This document shows positions 17,079 through 26,724 of a stretch of 64,000 nt of DNA, piece after piece (within the stretch, counting starts at the first letter, position 1; every line of letters starts with the position of its first letter). A program made the position numbers and the translations under genes. The stretch comes from Lachnocurva sp029100405. Its GTDB lineage: Bacteria > Bacillota > Clostridia > Lachnospirales > Lachnospiraceae. The notes below the pieces were generated by a model. It was not told the origin of the DNA. It did not search any database and saw only the letters and a list, made by a program, of their open reading frames with translations. The stretch covers positions 124,001 to 188,000 of the forward strand of contig JBJYZC010000002.1 of assembly GCA_046263755.1 (NCBI GenBank), written 5' to 3'.

Positions 17079-18842
17079 TTATTCGACGTCCTGGAGGGCT
17101 GCAACACCTTCCTCACCGGTTCTTACCTTAACAACACGGTGAACGTTATATACGAAGATCTTACCATCTCCGATATGACCGGTGTAGAGGGCTTTCTTGG
17201 CCGTTTCGATAACGGAGTCCACAGGGATCTTGGCCACAATCACTTCAAGCTTGATCTTAGGAAGAAGGGTTGAGTCTACTACGGCACCACGATAACGTTC
17301 CATAGATCCCTTCTGAATCCCACAGCCCATGACCTGGGTAACGGTCATACCACTGACACCGAGTTCATTCAAGGACTTCTTCAGACGGTCGAAGTGATCC
17401 AGGCGGCAGATAATGGAAACCTTATGAACTTCTGTATCTGCTTCGACCGGACCGACTGCAGCTGTTTCCGGTGCCTTATAGACTTTGACTGCGGCACTTT
17501 TCTGCGCATCCGATGCCTTATCGAATTCATCCTCGCCAAGATCGGTATTCTCGTTCGGATCCAGACTGATATCGGTAACATCCGTGATGGCAAAACCGGA
17601 ATATGCGCTTGCAAGACCATGTTCGTGGATATCCAATCCTTCGATCTCGACATTGGCCGGAACACGAAGTCCAATGGTCTTATCAATAATAAAGAAGGCG
17701 ATCCGCATAATAATCAGAACATAGGCTGCAACGGAAACAAGGCCCAAAGCCTGAACGCCCAGCTGATGGAAACCACCTCCGTAGAAGAGGCCCTTGCCGA
17801 CGCCATCTGCTCCGGTTGAGAAGAGACCGACTGCGATGGTGCCCCACATTCCGTTTACCATATGGACGGAAACGGCACCGACAGGGTCATCAATCTTAGC
17901 TACATTATCGAAGAACTCAACACTAAAGACAACCAGGATACCGGATACCAGACCGATAAAGAAAGCACCGACCGGGCTGACACAGTCACAGGGAGCGGTG
18001 ATTGCTACAAGGCCTGCCAGGGATGCGTTGAAAGTCATGGAAACATCAGGCTTTCCGTAGCGGATCCAGGTGAAGATCATCGTAACGACCGTTGCAACTG
18101 CTGCAGCGAGGTTGGTATTGAAGAATACAAGTGAAGCACTAACGGCTGCTGCATCACTGTTCATGGCCTGGGTGGATGCACCGTTGAATCCGAACCAGCA
18201 GAACCAAAGGATAAATACGCCAAGAGCCATTGCTGTCAGATTGTGTCCGGGAATCGCTCTGGCCTTTCCATTCTTATCATACTTTCCGATCCGGGGTCCA
18301 AGCAGATATGCGCCCAGGCAGGCGATCAAACCTCCGACCATATGTACACAGGTGGAACCTGCGAAATCATGGAAGCCAAGGCCGGAAAGCCAGCCGCCAC
18401 CCCAGATCCAGTGACCGCTGATCGGATAGACGATCAGAGAGATCACTGCAGAGTAAACACAGTAGGCTTTGAAGTTGGTCCGCTCTGCCATGGATCCGGA
18501 AACAATGGTCGCTGCGGTTGCACAGAATACGGTCTGGAAGATCACGAAGCACCAGAGGGGTACTGTGCCAGGAACAACACTATTATGGGATGTGTAACTT
18601 GCCCGGATCAGAGGATCAAACTGTCCGATCAGGGCTCCGGTTCCGTTAAACATAAGGCCAAATCCGATGACCCAGAAACAAGGGGTTCCGATACAGAAGT
18701 CCATCATGTTTTTCATCAGGATATTTCCGGTGTTCTTCGCTCTGGTCAGACCCGCTTCACAGAGGGCGAAACCAGCCTGCATGAAGTAGACCAGGGCTGT
18801 GCCGACCAGCATCCAAATGACTGTTGTCATTTCAAATTTCAT
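17079..18842 (-). CDS. amt: Ammonium transporter with fused PII domain
   Basis: The 587-residue protein joins an Amt channel (about 1-400) to a GlnK/PII domain (about 472-587) through an acidic linker. The Amt part has the twin pore histidines H167 and H327 and the FNG, NGAS and twin GMWGTIAVG blocks. The PII part has GMTVTQVMGCGIQKG, the T-loop and GHIGDGKIFVYNVHRV. The T-loop has Tyr517 (Tyr46 of GlnB) but Val522 where the uridylylated Tyr51 would be. PII normally plugs Amt in trans; here the gate is covalently attached. AAAGGAGAC precedes the ATG. Expression appears to be controlled by a leader terminator. Confidence 0.93.
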   Translation of the reverse strand: MKFEMTTVIWMLVGTALVYFMQAGFALCEAGLTRAKNTGNILMKNMMDFCIGTPCFWVIGFGLMFNGTGALIGQFDPLIRASYTSHNSVVPGTVPLWCFVIFQTVFCATAATIVSGSMAERTNFKAYCVYSAVISLIVYPISGHWIWGGGWLSGLGFHDFAGSTCVHMVGGLIACLGAYLLGPRIGKYDKNGKARAIPGHNLTAMALGVFILWFCWFGFNGASTQAMNSDAAAVSASLVFFNTNLAAAVATVVTMIFTWIRYGKPDVSMTFNASLAGLVAITAPCDCVSPVGAFFIGLVSGILVVFSVEFFDNVAKIDDPVGAVSVHMVNGMWGTIAVGLFSTGADGVGKGLFYGGGFHQLGVQALGLVSVAAYVLIIMRIAFFIIDKTIGLRVPANVEIEGLDIHEHGLASAYSGFAITDVTDISLDPNENTDLGEDEFDKASDAQKSAAVKVYKAPETAAVGPVEADTEVHKVSIICRLDHFDRLKKSLNELGVSGMTVTQVMGCGIQKGSMERYRGAVVDSTLLPKIKLEVIVAKIPVDSVIETAKKALYTGHIGDGKIFVYNVHRVVKVRTGEEGVAALQDVE

Positions 18843-18941
18843 GACTCAAGTCTCCTTTCTTATCTTTTCCTTTCCTCTCCTTGACTGCAGCCCTTTTTGC
18901 TGTCACAGCTTTCCTTTTCTGCACACTTTAAAGCAAAAGGA

Positions 18942-18989
18942 AAAGGCACTATCTCCAGGGATCCGGATTCCCGTGAAGACAGCGCCTTT
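18942..18989 (-). other. Second stem-loop in the amt leader
   Basis: The segments at 18942-18954 and 18977-18989 pair over 13 positions (two as G-U in the minus-strand RNA), with a smaller GGGA/TCCC hairpin inside. It lies between the leader terminator and the amt start. It could be an RNA-protein or antitermination element; no known Rfam family was recognised. Confidence 0.45.
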
Positions 18990-18999
18990 GCAGTCTTAA

Positions 19000-19055
19000 T
19001 AAAACAAAAAACAGAGAGCATGTGACTTAAGAAAAGAACGTCATTGCTCTCTGTT
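19000..19055 (-). terminator. Conditional terminator in the amt leader
   Basis: On the minus strand AACAGAGAGCA (19045-19055) pairs perfectly with TGCTCTCTGTT (19010-19020), followed by TTTTTGTTTT. It begins within a few bases of the predicted amt transcription start, so it is an attenuator rather than the end of udk. Confidence 0.75.
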
Positions 19056-19062
19056 GATTGTT

Positions 19063-19091
19063 AATATATGGCTTTCTTATGTTTTTGTCAA
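19063..19091 (-). promoter_or_regulatory. Promoter of amt
   Basis: TTGACA (19086-19091), a 17-bp spacer and TATATT (19063-19068) on the minus strand. The predicted start near 19056 gives a leader of about 210 nt, which fills the 18843-19164 gap. Confidence 0.8.
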
Positions 19092-19164
19092 GAAAGAATT
19101 TATGGATTTTTTAGAATTTTGAAGAATCTCTCAGTCCATAGTCATCTCAGAGAATCCGGAAGGA

Positions 19165-19779
19165 TTAGCGAAGCATATTCTTTAAGTGCTCCATCAGAAT
19201 ATTGATACCGGTAAGATTCTCTCCGCCTCGCGGAATAATAATATCCGCATATTTCTTCGACGGCTCTACAAACTGTTCATGCATAGGTTTTACCGTCTGA
19301 GCATACTGGTTCAGTATGGATTCGACCGACCGGCCCCTTTCCGTGACATCCCGCCGGATTCGACGCATGAGCCGTTCATCCGCATCCGTTTCCACAAAGA
19401 CCTTAATATCCATAAGATCTCTCAAGCCGGCATTTTCCAGGATCAGAATGCCCTCTACAATGATGACTTTCTTCGGCACTACATGAATGGTCTGATCTGT
19501 ACGGTTATGGATCGTATAATCGTAGACCGGCACATCAATTTCCTCATTGTTCTTCAATCGCTTGATATCAGAAATCATCCGATTGGTATCAAAAGCATTG
19601 GGATGGTCATAGTTTAACCTTGATCTCTCATCAAAAGGCAGTTCATCATGTGCCTTATAATAGGAGTCATGGCTGATCACAACAATGTCCTCGCCAAATG
19701 CCTCTTTGATCATACTGACAATGGTTGTCTTCCCGGATGCAGATCCTCCTGCAATACCTACGACATATACGCCGTTCAT
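19165..19779 (-). CDS. udk: Uridine kinase
   Basis: The 204-residue product phosphorylates uridine and cytidine in pyrimidine salvage. It has the P-loop GIAGGSASGKTT, the SHDSYYKAHDELPFDERSRL substrate region with YDHPNAFD, and RRIRRDVTERGR. The frame is open to 19830, but ATG 19779 follows AAGGAGAGTTT and gives the family length. It lies 93 bp after the aminotransferase gene. Confidence 0.95.
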   Translation of the reverse strand: MNGVYVVGIAGGSASGKTTIVSMIKEAFGEDIVVISHDSYYKAHDELPFDERSRLNYDHPNAFDTNRMISDIKRLKNNEEIDVPVYDYTIHNRTDQTIHVVPKKVIIVEGILILENAGLRDLMDIKVFVETDADERLMRRIRRDVTERGRSVESILNQYAQTVKPMHEQFVEPSKKYADIIIPRGGENLTGINILMEHLKNMLR

Positions 19780-19872
19780 AAACTCTCCTTCAAATTTTCC
19801 TGTCTGCTCTAAGTTTCGTCTCCCTATCACGAGCAGACAGTTAAGGGTCTTTCCTTCACAAGTGCCGTATCT

Positions 19873-21195
19873 TTATTTCTTCACCGGCTTTTCTGCCTTC
19901 TGACCATAGCCTCCCTCTGCCAGAAGCTTCTGTGCGCTAACCAGTTTTACACAGAGTGTAAAAAGTTCTGCCGCCGTTTTCAGATCATTGATGGGCGGAT
20001 AGGTCGGTGCAATCCGGATATTACTATCCTTGGGATCCTTATGATAAGGGAAAGTTGCTCCGGCATCGGTCAATTTGACGCCGGCCTTTCTGCAGCGGTT
20101 GACCACTTCCTTGGCGCATCCGGGCATGGTCTCAAAGCTGATGAAATAACCTCCATTCGGTTTGGTCCAGCTTCCGATCCCGAGTCCGCCCAGATTCTTC
20201 TCAAAAGTTTCCTCCACCATTTCGAACTTCGGACGGATGATATCTGCATGCTTTCTCATATGCTCTACCATGCCATGGATATCCTTGAAATAACGGACAT
20301 GGCGAAGCTGATTGACCTTGTCGTATCCGATGGTCTGGTGGCGCATCTGTTCTCTGATATCATCCAGGTTATTAGAAGAAGTTGCCAGAGCCGCGATGCC
20401 GCTGCCCGGGAAAGTAACTTTCGATGTAGATGCGAATTTATAAACCAGGTCCGGATTTCCGGCACGCTTGCACTCTGCTAAGATCTCGATCAAATAATCC
20501 TGATTCTTGTCATAGAGATGATGGATGCCGTAAGCATTATCCCAATAGATCCGGAAGTCCTTGGCGGCCGGTTTCAGACGTGCAAAACGGCGGACTGTCT
20601 CATCACTATAAGAGTATCCCTGTGGATTGGAATACTTCGGCACACACCAGATTCCTTTGATTGCTTCATCCGAAGAAACCAGTTTCTCTACCATGTCCAT
20701 ATCGGGTCCGGTTTTCGTCATCGGTACATTGATCATCTCAATGCCAAAGTACTCCGTAATACTGAAATGTCTGTCATAACCGGGCACCGGGCAAAGCCAT
20801 TTGACCTTATCCAGTTTGCACCAGGGGGTATTCCCCATAACACCATGTGTCATGGACCGGGAGATACAGTCATACATCACATTCAGAGAGGAGTTTCCAT
20901 AGATAATAATATTATCCGGATTGTTCTCCATCATGTCACCCATGAGTTCCTTGGCTTCCCGAATACCTCCCAGAACACCATAATTCCGGCAGTCGGTACC
21001 ATCTTCGCAAGTCATATCCGCACTGCTGTTCAGGGCATCCATCAGTCCCATGGACAGATCCAGCTGCTCCTTGCAAGGCTTTCCACGGCTCATATCCAGA
21101 GTCAGTTCCATTGCCTGAAACTTCGTGTATTCCTTCTTCAGATCGGTTACCGTCTTCTCCAGTTCTTCTTTGGTCATTTCCTGATAAGCTTTCAC
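19873..21195 (-). CDS. PLP-dependent aminotransferase (aspartate aminotransferase, class Ic type)
   Basis: The 440-residue product belongs to the fold-type I aminotransferases of the PF12897 type. Visible features are the substrate-binding SRGKP near the N-terminus, IYGNSSLNVM, WCVPKYSNPQGYSYS, DNAYGIHHL and the PLP lysine in FASTSKVTFPGSG. Aspartate or a related amino acid is the probable substrate. The start is GTG 21195, 5 bp after AAGGAGG. The frame is open to 21231, but no better site is present there. Confidence 0.88.
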   Translation of the reverse strand: MKAYQEMTKEELEKTVTDLKKEYTKFQAMELTLDMSRGKPCKEQLDLSMGLMDALNSSADMTCEDGTDCRNYGVLGGIREAKELMGDMMENNPDNIIIYGNSSLNVMYDCISRSMTHGVMGNTPWCKLDKVKWLCPVPGYDRHFSITEYFGIEMINVPMTKTGPDMDMVEKLVSSDEAIKGIWCVPKYSNPQGYSYSDETVRRFARLKPAAKDFRIYWDNAYGIHHLYDKNQDYLIEILAECKRAGNPDLVYKFASTSKVTFPGSGIAALATSSNNLDDIREQMRHQTIGYDKVNQLRHVRYFKDIHGMVEHMRKHADIIRPKFEMVEETFEKNLGGLGIGSWTKPNGGYFISFETMPGCAKEVVNRCRKAGVKLTDAGATFPYHKDPKDSNIRIAPTYPPINDLKTAAELFTLCVKLVSAQKLLAEGGYGQKAEKPVKK

Positions 21196-21338
21196 AAATG
21201 CCTCCTTGCCACGGGATCCGCCTTCCTTCATGGATTTATTGAAATCTAAGCCTTTTCCGCACTTGTTCCTACGCCAGGTATCATTTGTATTATCGCAGTC
21301 GAAATCAGAAAATGCAATAATCCCGGCTATTTTTTCAC

Positions 21339-22610
21339 TTATCTCCAGGTCAGCCAGAGGAATCCGTATCCTCCAAGGACCGCTGCCAGAGTGAAAGGAA
21401 GACCGATCCGCATAAACTGTCCGAAAGAGACCTCATATCCCTCTCTTCGAAGGAGGCCGGTCCCGGCAATATTAGCAGAAGCACCGATCGGGGTTATATT
21501 TCCACCCAGGGTGGCCCCAATCAGAAGCCCATAATAGAGGAGGTAAGGTTCCACGCCAAGACTGCCTGCGACTGCCCCGATGACCGGCAGCATGGTTGCC
21601 ACATAGGGGATATTGTCAATAAAAGCTGAGATCAGGACAGAGCCCCAGACCACGATCGTATAGAGCAGGAAGTAATTATTGCCGCCGGCTTTAATAATGA
21701 ATTTTGAGATATCCTGGATGATCCCCATATTGGTGATCCCACCGATGACAGCGAACAGACCTGCCAGAAGGAAAATCGTCTGGTAATCGACATTCTTCAG
21801 GTTCGAAATCATATTTCCCTTATCCCGGGTCCGGATATATTCGGCAACGATGCAGCCGATACCCCAGACCATGCAGATCCAGCCATTGGTGGTCTCCGGC
21901 TTGTTGGGGATAAAGGATGCTGCAATCAGGCAGACAATATGTCCAACCATGGCGATGGTCGGGATATAGTCTGTAACACTCGTATATTCTTCTGCTGCGA
22001 CCGGCTCTTTTTGTTTCCGGAAAAGAAACATCATGATCGGAATGGTAAGAATGGCTCCGACTTCAACGGCAAAGAAGACACCGGGCCTGCCGCGGAACCA
22101 GAAGAAATCATTGAAGTCCATCCTGGCAGCTCCTGCCAGCATGATCGATGTTGTATCGCCGACAAGTGTTGCAGCGCCTTGCAAATTGGAGGATACCGCA
22201 ATACTGATGATCATAGGAACCGGCGAGATCTTCAGCTTCTTACAAATGGCAAGTCCTACCGGAGCGATCATATAGACTGTTGCCACATTATCGATAAAGG
22301 CTGAAACAATGCCGGCAAAGAGGGACATCAAGATCGTCACCCACATCACATTAGGTGCCAGATCCAGAAGCTTATCTGCCAGGTAGTTTGGCATCTTCGA
22401 TTGTATGAAGTAATCCACGATAACTACAGTACCGAAGATCATAAGAAGGATATTCCAGTCGATGACAAAAAAGAGTTCTCCCCAAGGCAGAATGCCAAGG
22501 ATCAGAAAGACAAGTGCAACCGCACAGGCGATCCTGGGTCTCCATTTCTCCGGAAGGATGATCATCAAGGCATACATGGCAATAAAGAGTATGATTGCAG
22601 CCGTTTTCAT
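21339..22610 (-). CDS. ArsB/NhaD-type (IT superfamily) permease
   Basis: The 423-residue polytopic membrane protein has two similar halves, each with the FIDN motif (SAFIDNVATVYM and SAFIDNIPYVATM) and the later GNITPIGASANIAG loop. Members move anions such as arsenite or exchange Na+/H+; the substrate here cannot be told. AAGGAGATAGG precedes the ATG. A tRNA terminator lies only 23 bp upstream of the start, and no separate promoter is evident. Confidence 0.85.
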   Translation of the reverse strand: MKTAAIILFIAMYALMIILPEKWRPRIACAVALVFLILGILPWGELFFVIDWNILLMIFGTVVIVDYFIQSKMPNYLADKLLDLAPNVMWVTILMSLFAGIVSAFIDNVATVYMIAPVGLAICKKLKISPVPMIISIAVSSNLQGAATLVGDTTSIMLAGAARMDFNDFFWFRGRPGVFFAVEVGAILTIPIMMFLFRKQKEPVAAEEYTSVTDYIPTIAMVGHIVCLIAASFIPNKPETTNGWICMVWGIGCIVAEYIRTRDKGNMISNLKNVDYQTIFLLAGLFAVIGGITNMGIIQDISKFIIKAGGNNYFLLYTIVVWGSVLISAFIDNIPYVATMLPVIGAVAGSLGVEPYLLYYGLLIGATLGGNITPIGASANIAGTGLLRREGYEVSFGQFMRIGLPFTLAAVLGGYGFLWLTWR

Positions 22611-22632
22611 AAGTCCTATCTCCTTTTTTCTA

Positions 22633-22671
22633 ATAAAAAAGGCAGTAAATGTTTATTACATTCGCTGCCTG
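22633..22671 (-). terminator. Terminator of the tRNA-Gly pair
   Basis: On the minus strand AGGCAG and CTGCCT pair, with an inner GAATGT/ACATTT extension, followed by TTTTTTATT. Confidence 0.8.
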
Positions 22672-22681
22672 TTAAACAGAA

Positions 22682-22754
22682 AGCGCGAGACGGGACTCGA
22701 ACCCGCGACCCCAACCTTGGGAAGGTTATGCTCCACCAACTGAGCCACTCGCGC
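22682..22754 (-). tRNA. tRNA-Gly (CCC)
   Basis: The cloverleaf has acceptor stem GCGCGAG/CTCGCGC, anticodon loop TTCCCAA (anticodon CCC) and T-arm GGTTCGAGTCC. No CCA is encoded. It lies 25 bp downstream of the TCC isoacceptor in the same transcript. Confidence 0.93.
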
Positions 22755-22779
22755 ATAGTATACTTGATTATAGTATGAG

Positions 22780-22850
22780 AGCGGGTGATGGGAATCGAAC
22801 CCACGTATCCAGCTTGGAAGGCTGGTGTTCTACCATTGAACTACACCCGC
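22780..22850 (-). tRNA. tRNA-Gly (TCC)
   Basis: Acceptor stem GCGGGTG/CACCCGC, anticodon stem CCAGC/GCTGG with loop CTTCCAA (anticodon TCC), and T-arm GGTTCGATTCC. No CCA is encoded. Confidence 0.95.
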
Positions 22851-22881
22851 ATATCGCTGCGAAATGTCCCGCAACGATTCT

Positions 22882-22910
22882 ATATTAGTGAAATCGACAC
22901 AAAAAGTCAA
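22882..22910 (-). promoter_or_regulatory. Promoter of the tRNA-Gly pair
   Basis: TTGACT (22905-22910), a 17-bp spacer and TAATAT (22882-22887) on the minus strand, ending 31 bp before the first tRNA. Confidence 0.8.
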
Positions 22911-22915
22911 GCACT

Positions 22916-25579
22916 TTAGAGTCGGCTCTCATGGCAGGTAAAATATAGGATCTGCCTCTTCTCTCCCTGTTTCTTCAAGAGTTCCAAGCCAGACTTCACC
23001 TTCTCCTGATCCAGATTGGTCAGTGGATCATCCAGAATCAGAATCGGCTGTTCCCTGTGATAAAGGACATCCACCAGGGCAAAACGGGCTGCCAAAGCCG
23101 TCAGATCCCGGTAGCCGGCACTTAAATAGGTGGAAGACTTTGTCTGCCCACGATACTGAAATTGGATCCCAAGATTCATATCCAGTTCGAAATCATCTTC
23201 GCTGAAATCAATCGGCTCATCCGGGAACATCTCTCTTAAATAGGTCTTCATCCCCTCCTGAAGCGGTTCCATATAACGAGAGAGGAAACGGGTCCTCGCG
23301 GTATCCAGATAATCCTTGGTTTTTGTAATGATGCTGAGCCGCCGATTCAGCCGCTTTTCTTCCTCCAGATCATCTGCAAGACGGTCTCTCTCATCCTCAT
23401 GATTTACCAGGGCCTCCGAGCTTTCATTCACTTCTTCGATATCCGTCTGGATGAAGCGGTTCAGATCCTGGATCTCCTGGTCCATGGCAGCTTGTTTTTC
23501 CTGCATCTTTTCGACAGGGACAAGCTCCTGGTCTTCGGGAAGCCTGATCTGCCCCTTCATCTCCCCAAGTTCTTCTGACAGTTTCTTTGTCTGTTCCATC
23601 AGGTCGTCATAACGCTCTCTACGTCTTCGCACCTCAGAGAGCTTTTCCTTATCCGTCTGATCCGCCATCTCATCCGGGAAGGGAAAACGATTCAGATAAT
23701 CCGTCAGACGGTCCTGTTTTTCACGGATCTTCGTCTCCAGCTCTCGGATCTCCTTCAGATTCTGATCCAGAGCAAGCTTTGCCGACCGATCTTGTGCCAA
23801 TTTGGTCAGAAGTTCTCTTTCATTGGCATCATGATAGAGATCCATGCCATAGGCATTGGCATAGTACTGTAACTCCGTATAAAGGGAAAGCTGTTCCTCA
23901 GAGAGCTGATCCAGCACACTTTCTGCCGCACTCAAGCTTTCTTTCTCCCTCTGCTGCAAAGTGACATAACGATCGAATTTTCTCTGAACCTCACGAACCC
24001 GATCCAGGATCTGAGGCTCTTCGCCCGGGTAACGCTCCAGAAACCGTTTTTCCAGTTTTTCCGACTGTTCTATGGACTCCGTGATCTCTTCGATCTTCTT
24101 TTGATACTCGCTCTCTTCCTTTTCGTTCCGAAGTTTCAAATCCTTTGCTCTGCGGCGGACCTGAAGGCCAAGGATCAGGCGGGATAAGAGAAGAACCAGG
24201 GCAATGGCAAAGCAGGAAATCGACAGAGCTATTTTTTCCTGACTTCCTAAAGCAATGTAGAAGATGATGCCGCCGGCCAGGAAAACAAAGAATAAGCCCG
24301 TAAGAAGGGATCGGATCCCTTTGGAGTTTGTCGTTCTCCCCAGCTTTTCCTCTTTTTTCTCATAGTTTTCTTCCAGGATTTTTTTCTGTCCCAGGAGCTG
24401 CTGTCTCTCCTGTTCCTTTTCCTGGATCATGGTCAGCTCATCCCTTGACGGACGATCTGACTTAAAGTAATCCGAAAGTTCCTGGAGGTCTCTCGTCTCT
24501 TCTTCGCTGAGCGTTGTCCGCTTGCTCTGCAGTCGAAGTTCTCCCAGGCGGTCGGCCCTTTTCTGATAGGAGGAGAGATCCTCCTCTTCGGGCATGGAAG
24601 AGGAAAAAAGACGGCTCAAGCGGCTCTGTTCTTCCATGGCCGGAAGCTTTTCTCTGTAGCTTCCCAGACTTGCCCTGAGGATGGCCAGATTGGCTTCCAG
24701 TTCCTCCATCCCGGACTCCTGGTCACGGTCCGGAATTCCTCTGGCAAAGAAATCATCCAATCCGGACAGTTCCTCCCGATCCTTTTCCAGAACCTGCGTC
24801 TTCTCATGATAGGCGCCCAGAGCCTGCTCCATCTTGCTGCGCTCTGCGATATCCTGGCTCAGCTTGGCCTTTTCCCACTGCAGAGACAGAAGATCCGCCT
24901 CACGCTTTTTCAGTTGTTCCTTTTTCTGCTCATAAGCCTCCGTCAGAACCGGGATCTCCTCCACGATCGCCTGCTTCTTTCGAATTTCGTCCCGGATCTT
25001 CACAAGAGAGCCCGGATTCGCCTTCGATGTTCTGGTATATGTTTTCCTGGCATCGTCCAGGCGGCTGATCGCCTGTTCAAAGGAATTGATATCATCCCTG
25101 ACATAAGACAAGCCGCCCATCTTCGCATTGATACTGTCGGTCATCACCGTTTGTGGTGCCGACTGCGGGACAAAAATACTTTTTTCAAAAGATTCCCGAT
25201 CTAAGCCGAAGAGTTCCTGACCGATCTCCTTACTATAGGCATCGGACTCCATGCCGGTCTGAAGGTCGATCAGACGGAAAGTATCCTCTGTGTCCTTCTT
25301 CCCGAACGTTCTCTCGATCCGATAGCTGCCGGTCTCTGTGGAAAATGTAAGGCTTCCCCCGTAGGGGGCCTGAGACCAGGGCATATAATGTTCCCGTTCC
25401 GTAAGGGTTTTCCGTCTCGGGCTGTATTCCATACCGAAAAACATCGCCTTGATAAAAACAGTAAAGGTTGTTTTCCCCCAGCCATTTTCCTCGAGGATCT
25501 CATTCAATCCCGGCTGAAATTCAAATTCCAGGTCCTTCAGTCGGCCAAAACCACTGATATAGCATTTCTCAAGTCTCAT
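22916..25579 (-). CDS. yhaN: SMC-like ATPase of the YhaN type
   Basis: The 887-residue protein has an N-terminal half ATPase with Walker A ENGWGKTT, long coiled coils, and a C-terminal half with signature YLSAGYRDLTAL and Walker B PILILDDPLTNLDQEK. Two adjacent hydrophobic segments (about residues 413-465) interrupt the coiled coil, a feature of Bacillus YhaN rather than SbcC. Its ATG overlaps the stop of the SbcD-like gene (ATGA), so the two act together in DNA end or repair metabolism. Confidence 0.88.
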   Translation of the reverse strand: MRLEKCYISGFGRLKDLEFEFQPGLNEILEENGWGKTTFTVFIKAMFFGMEYSPRRKTLTEREHYMPWSQAPYGGSLTFSTETGSYRIERTFGKKDTEDTFRLIDLQTGMESDAYSKEIGQELFGLDRESFEKSIFVPQSAPQTVMTDSINAKMGGLSYVRDDINSFEQAISRLDDARKTYTRTSKANPGSLVKIRDEIRKKQAIVEEIPVLTEAYEQKKEQLKKREADLLSLQWEKAKLSQDIAERSKMEQALGAYHEKTQVLEKDREELSGLDDFFARGIPDRDQESGMEELEANLAILRASLGSYREKLPAMEEQSRLSRLFSSSMPEEEDLSSYQKRADRLGELRLQSKRTTLSEEETRDLQELSDYFKSDRPSRDELTMIQEKEQERQQLLGQKKILEENYEKKEEKLGRTTNSKGIRSLLTGLFFVFLAGGIIFYIALGSQEKIALSISCFAIALVLLLSRLILGLQVRRRAKDLKLRNEKEESEYQKKIEEITESIEQSEKLEKRFLERYPGEEPQILDRVREVQRKFDRYVTLQQREKESLSAAESVLDQLSEEQLSLYTELQYYANAYGMDLYHDANERELLTKLAQDRSAKLALDQNLKEIRELETKIREKQDRLTDYLNRFPFPDEMADQTDKEKLSEVRRRRERYDDLMEQTKKLSEELGEMKGQIRLPEDQELVPVEKMQEKQAAMDQEIQDLNRFIQTDIEEVNESSEALVNHEDERDRLADDLEEEKRLNRRLSIITKTKDYLDTARTRFLSRYMEPLQEGMKTYLREMFPDEPIDFSEDDFELDMNLGIQFQYRGQTKSSTYLSAGYRDLTALAARFALVDVLYHREQPILILDDPLTNLDQEKVKSGLELLKKQGEKRQILYFTCHESRL

Positions 25580-26667
25580 CAGTCGATGTCCTCCCCCATA
25601 ATGGCCCGCATACCGGTTTCAATAATGGCCGCTCTTTCTTCCTCCGGCAGATCTTCCTCTTCCATGAGACGAACAAATTCCCCTTTGAGAGAAGGATCAT
25701 TCCGAAAACTCTCGTAATCGATCTGAACCGTTGTCTTATCCTCTACCTTGACGAAATAAAAACGATCCTCAAAGTGCATACGAATCCTGTCCAGATCCAG
25801 ATCCATGTCCATATGGATCTTTCCGTTAAAAACAAGTTTGACCAGATCATCCATAGGGATAGACTGCAGGGCATCTTCCGAAGCCCGGATCAGATCCGGC
25901 ATCTCCATATCCGGTGTCAGATCGATATGGACCTCATGAAGGGTCCGGCGGGCAAAGGGAATAAATTCTGTTTCTACCCGTCCCTCTTCCACGTCAAGAA
26001 GGATAAAGCCCTTTTTCCCGCACTCATCAAATCCTCTGCCTTCCAGACAGCCGCTGTAGGCAAAAATGCCCCGGTCATCCAGCCTGCCTTCTTTATAGGA
26101 ATGAATATGGCCCAGAGCCAGATAATCGATATTCTTGCCCTTGAAATCATTCCGATTGATGATCTCTGCCCGGCCGGAACCGTCATTTTCGGACTCCTGG
26201 CCATGGAGCATAACAATATTGGTCTTGGCCTGATCCAAAACCAGATTGGTCGCAAGATGCTGGACATTGTCTGCATTGATCTCCCGACCGGTGATGACGA
26301 GATCATCGTAAGAATAGCTGGTCCAGCAGTCTGCCGTGAAAAGCTTCAGATTCTCCGGTATCTCCTCCGGCTGCTCATCGAGTAAGAAATCGGAGTCATC
26401 GTGGTTTCCTCTGAGGTAGAGGAAATCCATCTCCGTGTGCTGACGAATATCTTCCAAGACTCGTCTTCGGACGCTTTTTCGAACATGCTTTTTGTCAAAG
26501 AAATCGCCCGCGATCAAAATAGCGCGGACCCGGTTCGACGATGCAAATTCCAGCATCCGTTCAAATGTTTGAAGGAGTTCTTCTCTCCTCTCCCTCGCCT
26601 TTTCCCCAGGCAGATTGCTTTCCATCTTGGAATCCAGATGGAGATCTGCGACATGAATCAGTTTCAA
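25579..26667 (-). CDS. yhaO: SbcD/Mre11-like DNA exonuclease, YhaO type
   Basis: The 362-residue product is a metallophosphoesterase with the five motifs in order: HVADLHLDS, AGDFFD, LRGNHD, VMLHGQ and LGHIHSY. It is the nuclease partner of the SMC-like ATPase whose start overlaps its stop, as in SbcCD and Rad50-Mre11. It opens the two-gene operon. The ATG is preceded by an AGAGGGTAGC-type site. Confidence 0.9.
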   Translation of the reverse strand: MKLIHVADLHLDSKMESNLPGEKARERREELLQTFERMLEFASSNRVRAILIAGDFFDKKHVRKSVRRRVLEDIRQHTEMDFLYLRGNHDDSDFLLDEQPEEIPENLKLFTADCWTSYSYDDLVITGREINADNVQHLATNLVLDQAKTNIVMLHGQESENDGSGRAEIINRNDFKGKNIDYLALGHIHSYKEGRLDDRGIFAYSGCLEGRGFDECGKKGFILLDVEEGRVETEFIPFARRTLHEVHIDLTPDMEMPDLIRASEDALQSIPMDDLVKLVFNGKIHMDMDLDLDRIRMHFEDRFYFVKVEDKTTVQIDYESFRNDPSLKGEFVRLMEEEDLPEEERAAIIETGMRAIMGEDID

Positions 26668-26724
26668 ATGCTACCCTCTCTATTCATTTTCCGGCGAAAG
26701 CCAAATCCGGACTTCCTGTCCCTG

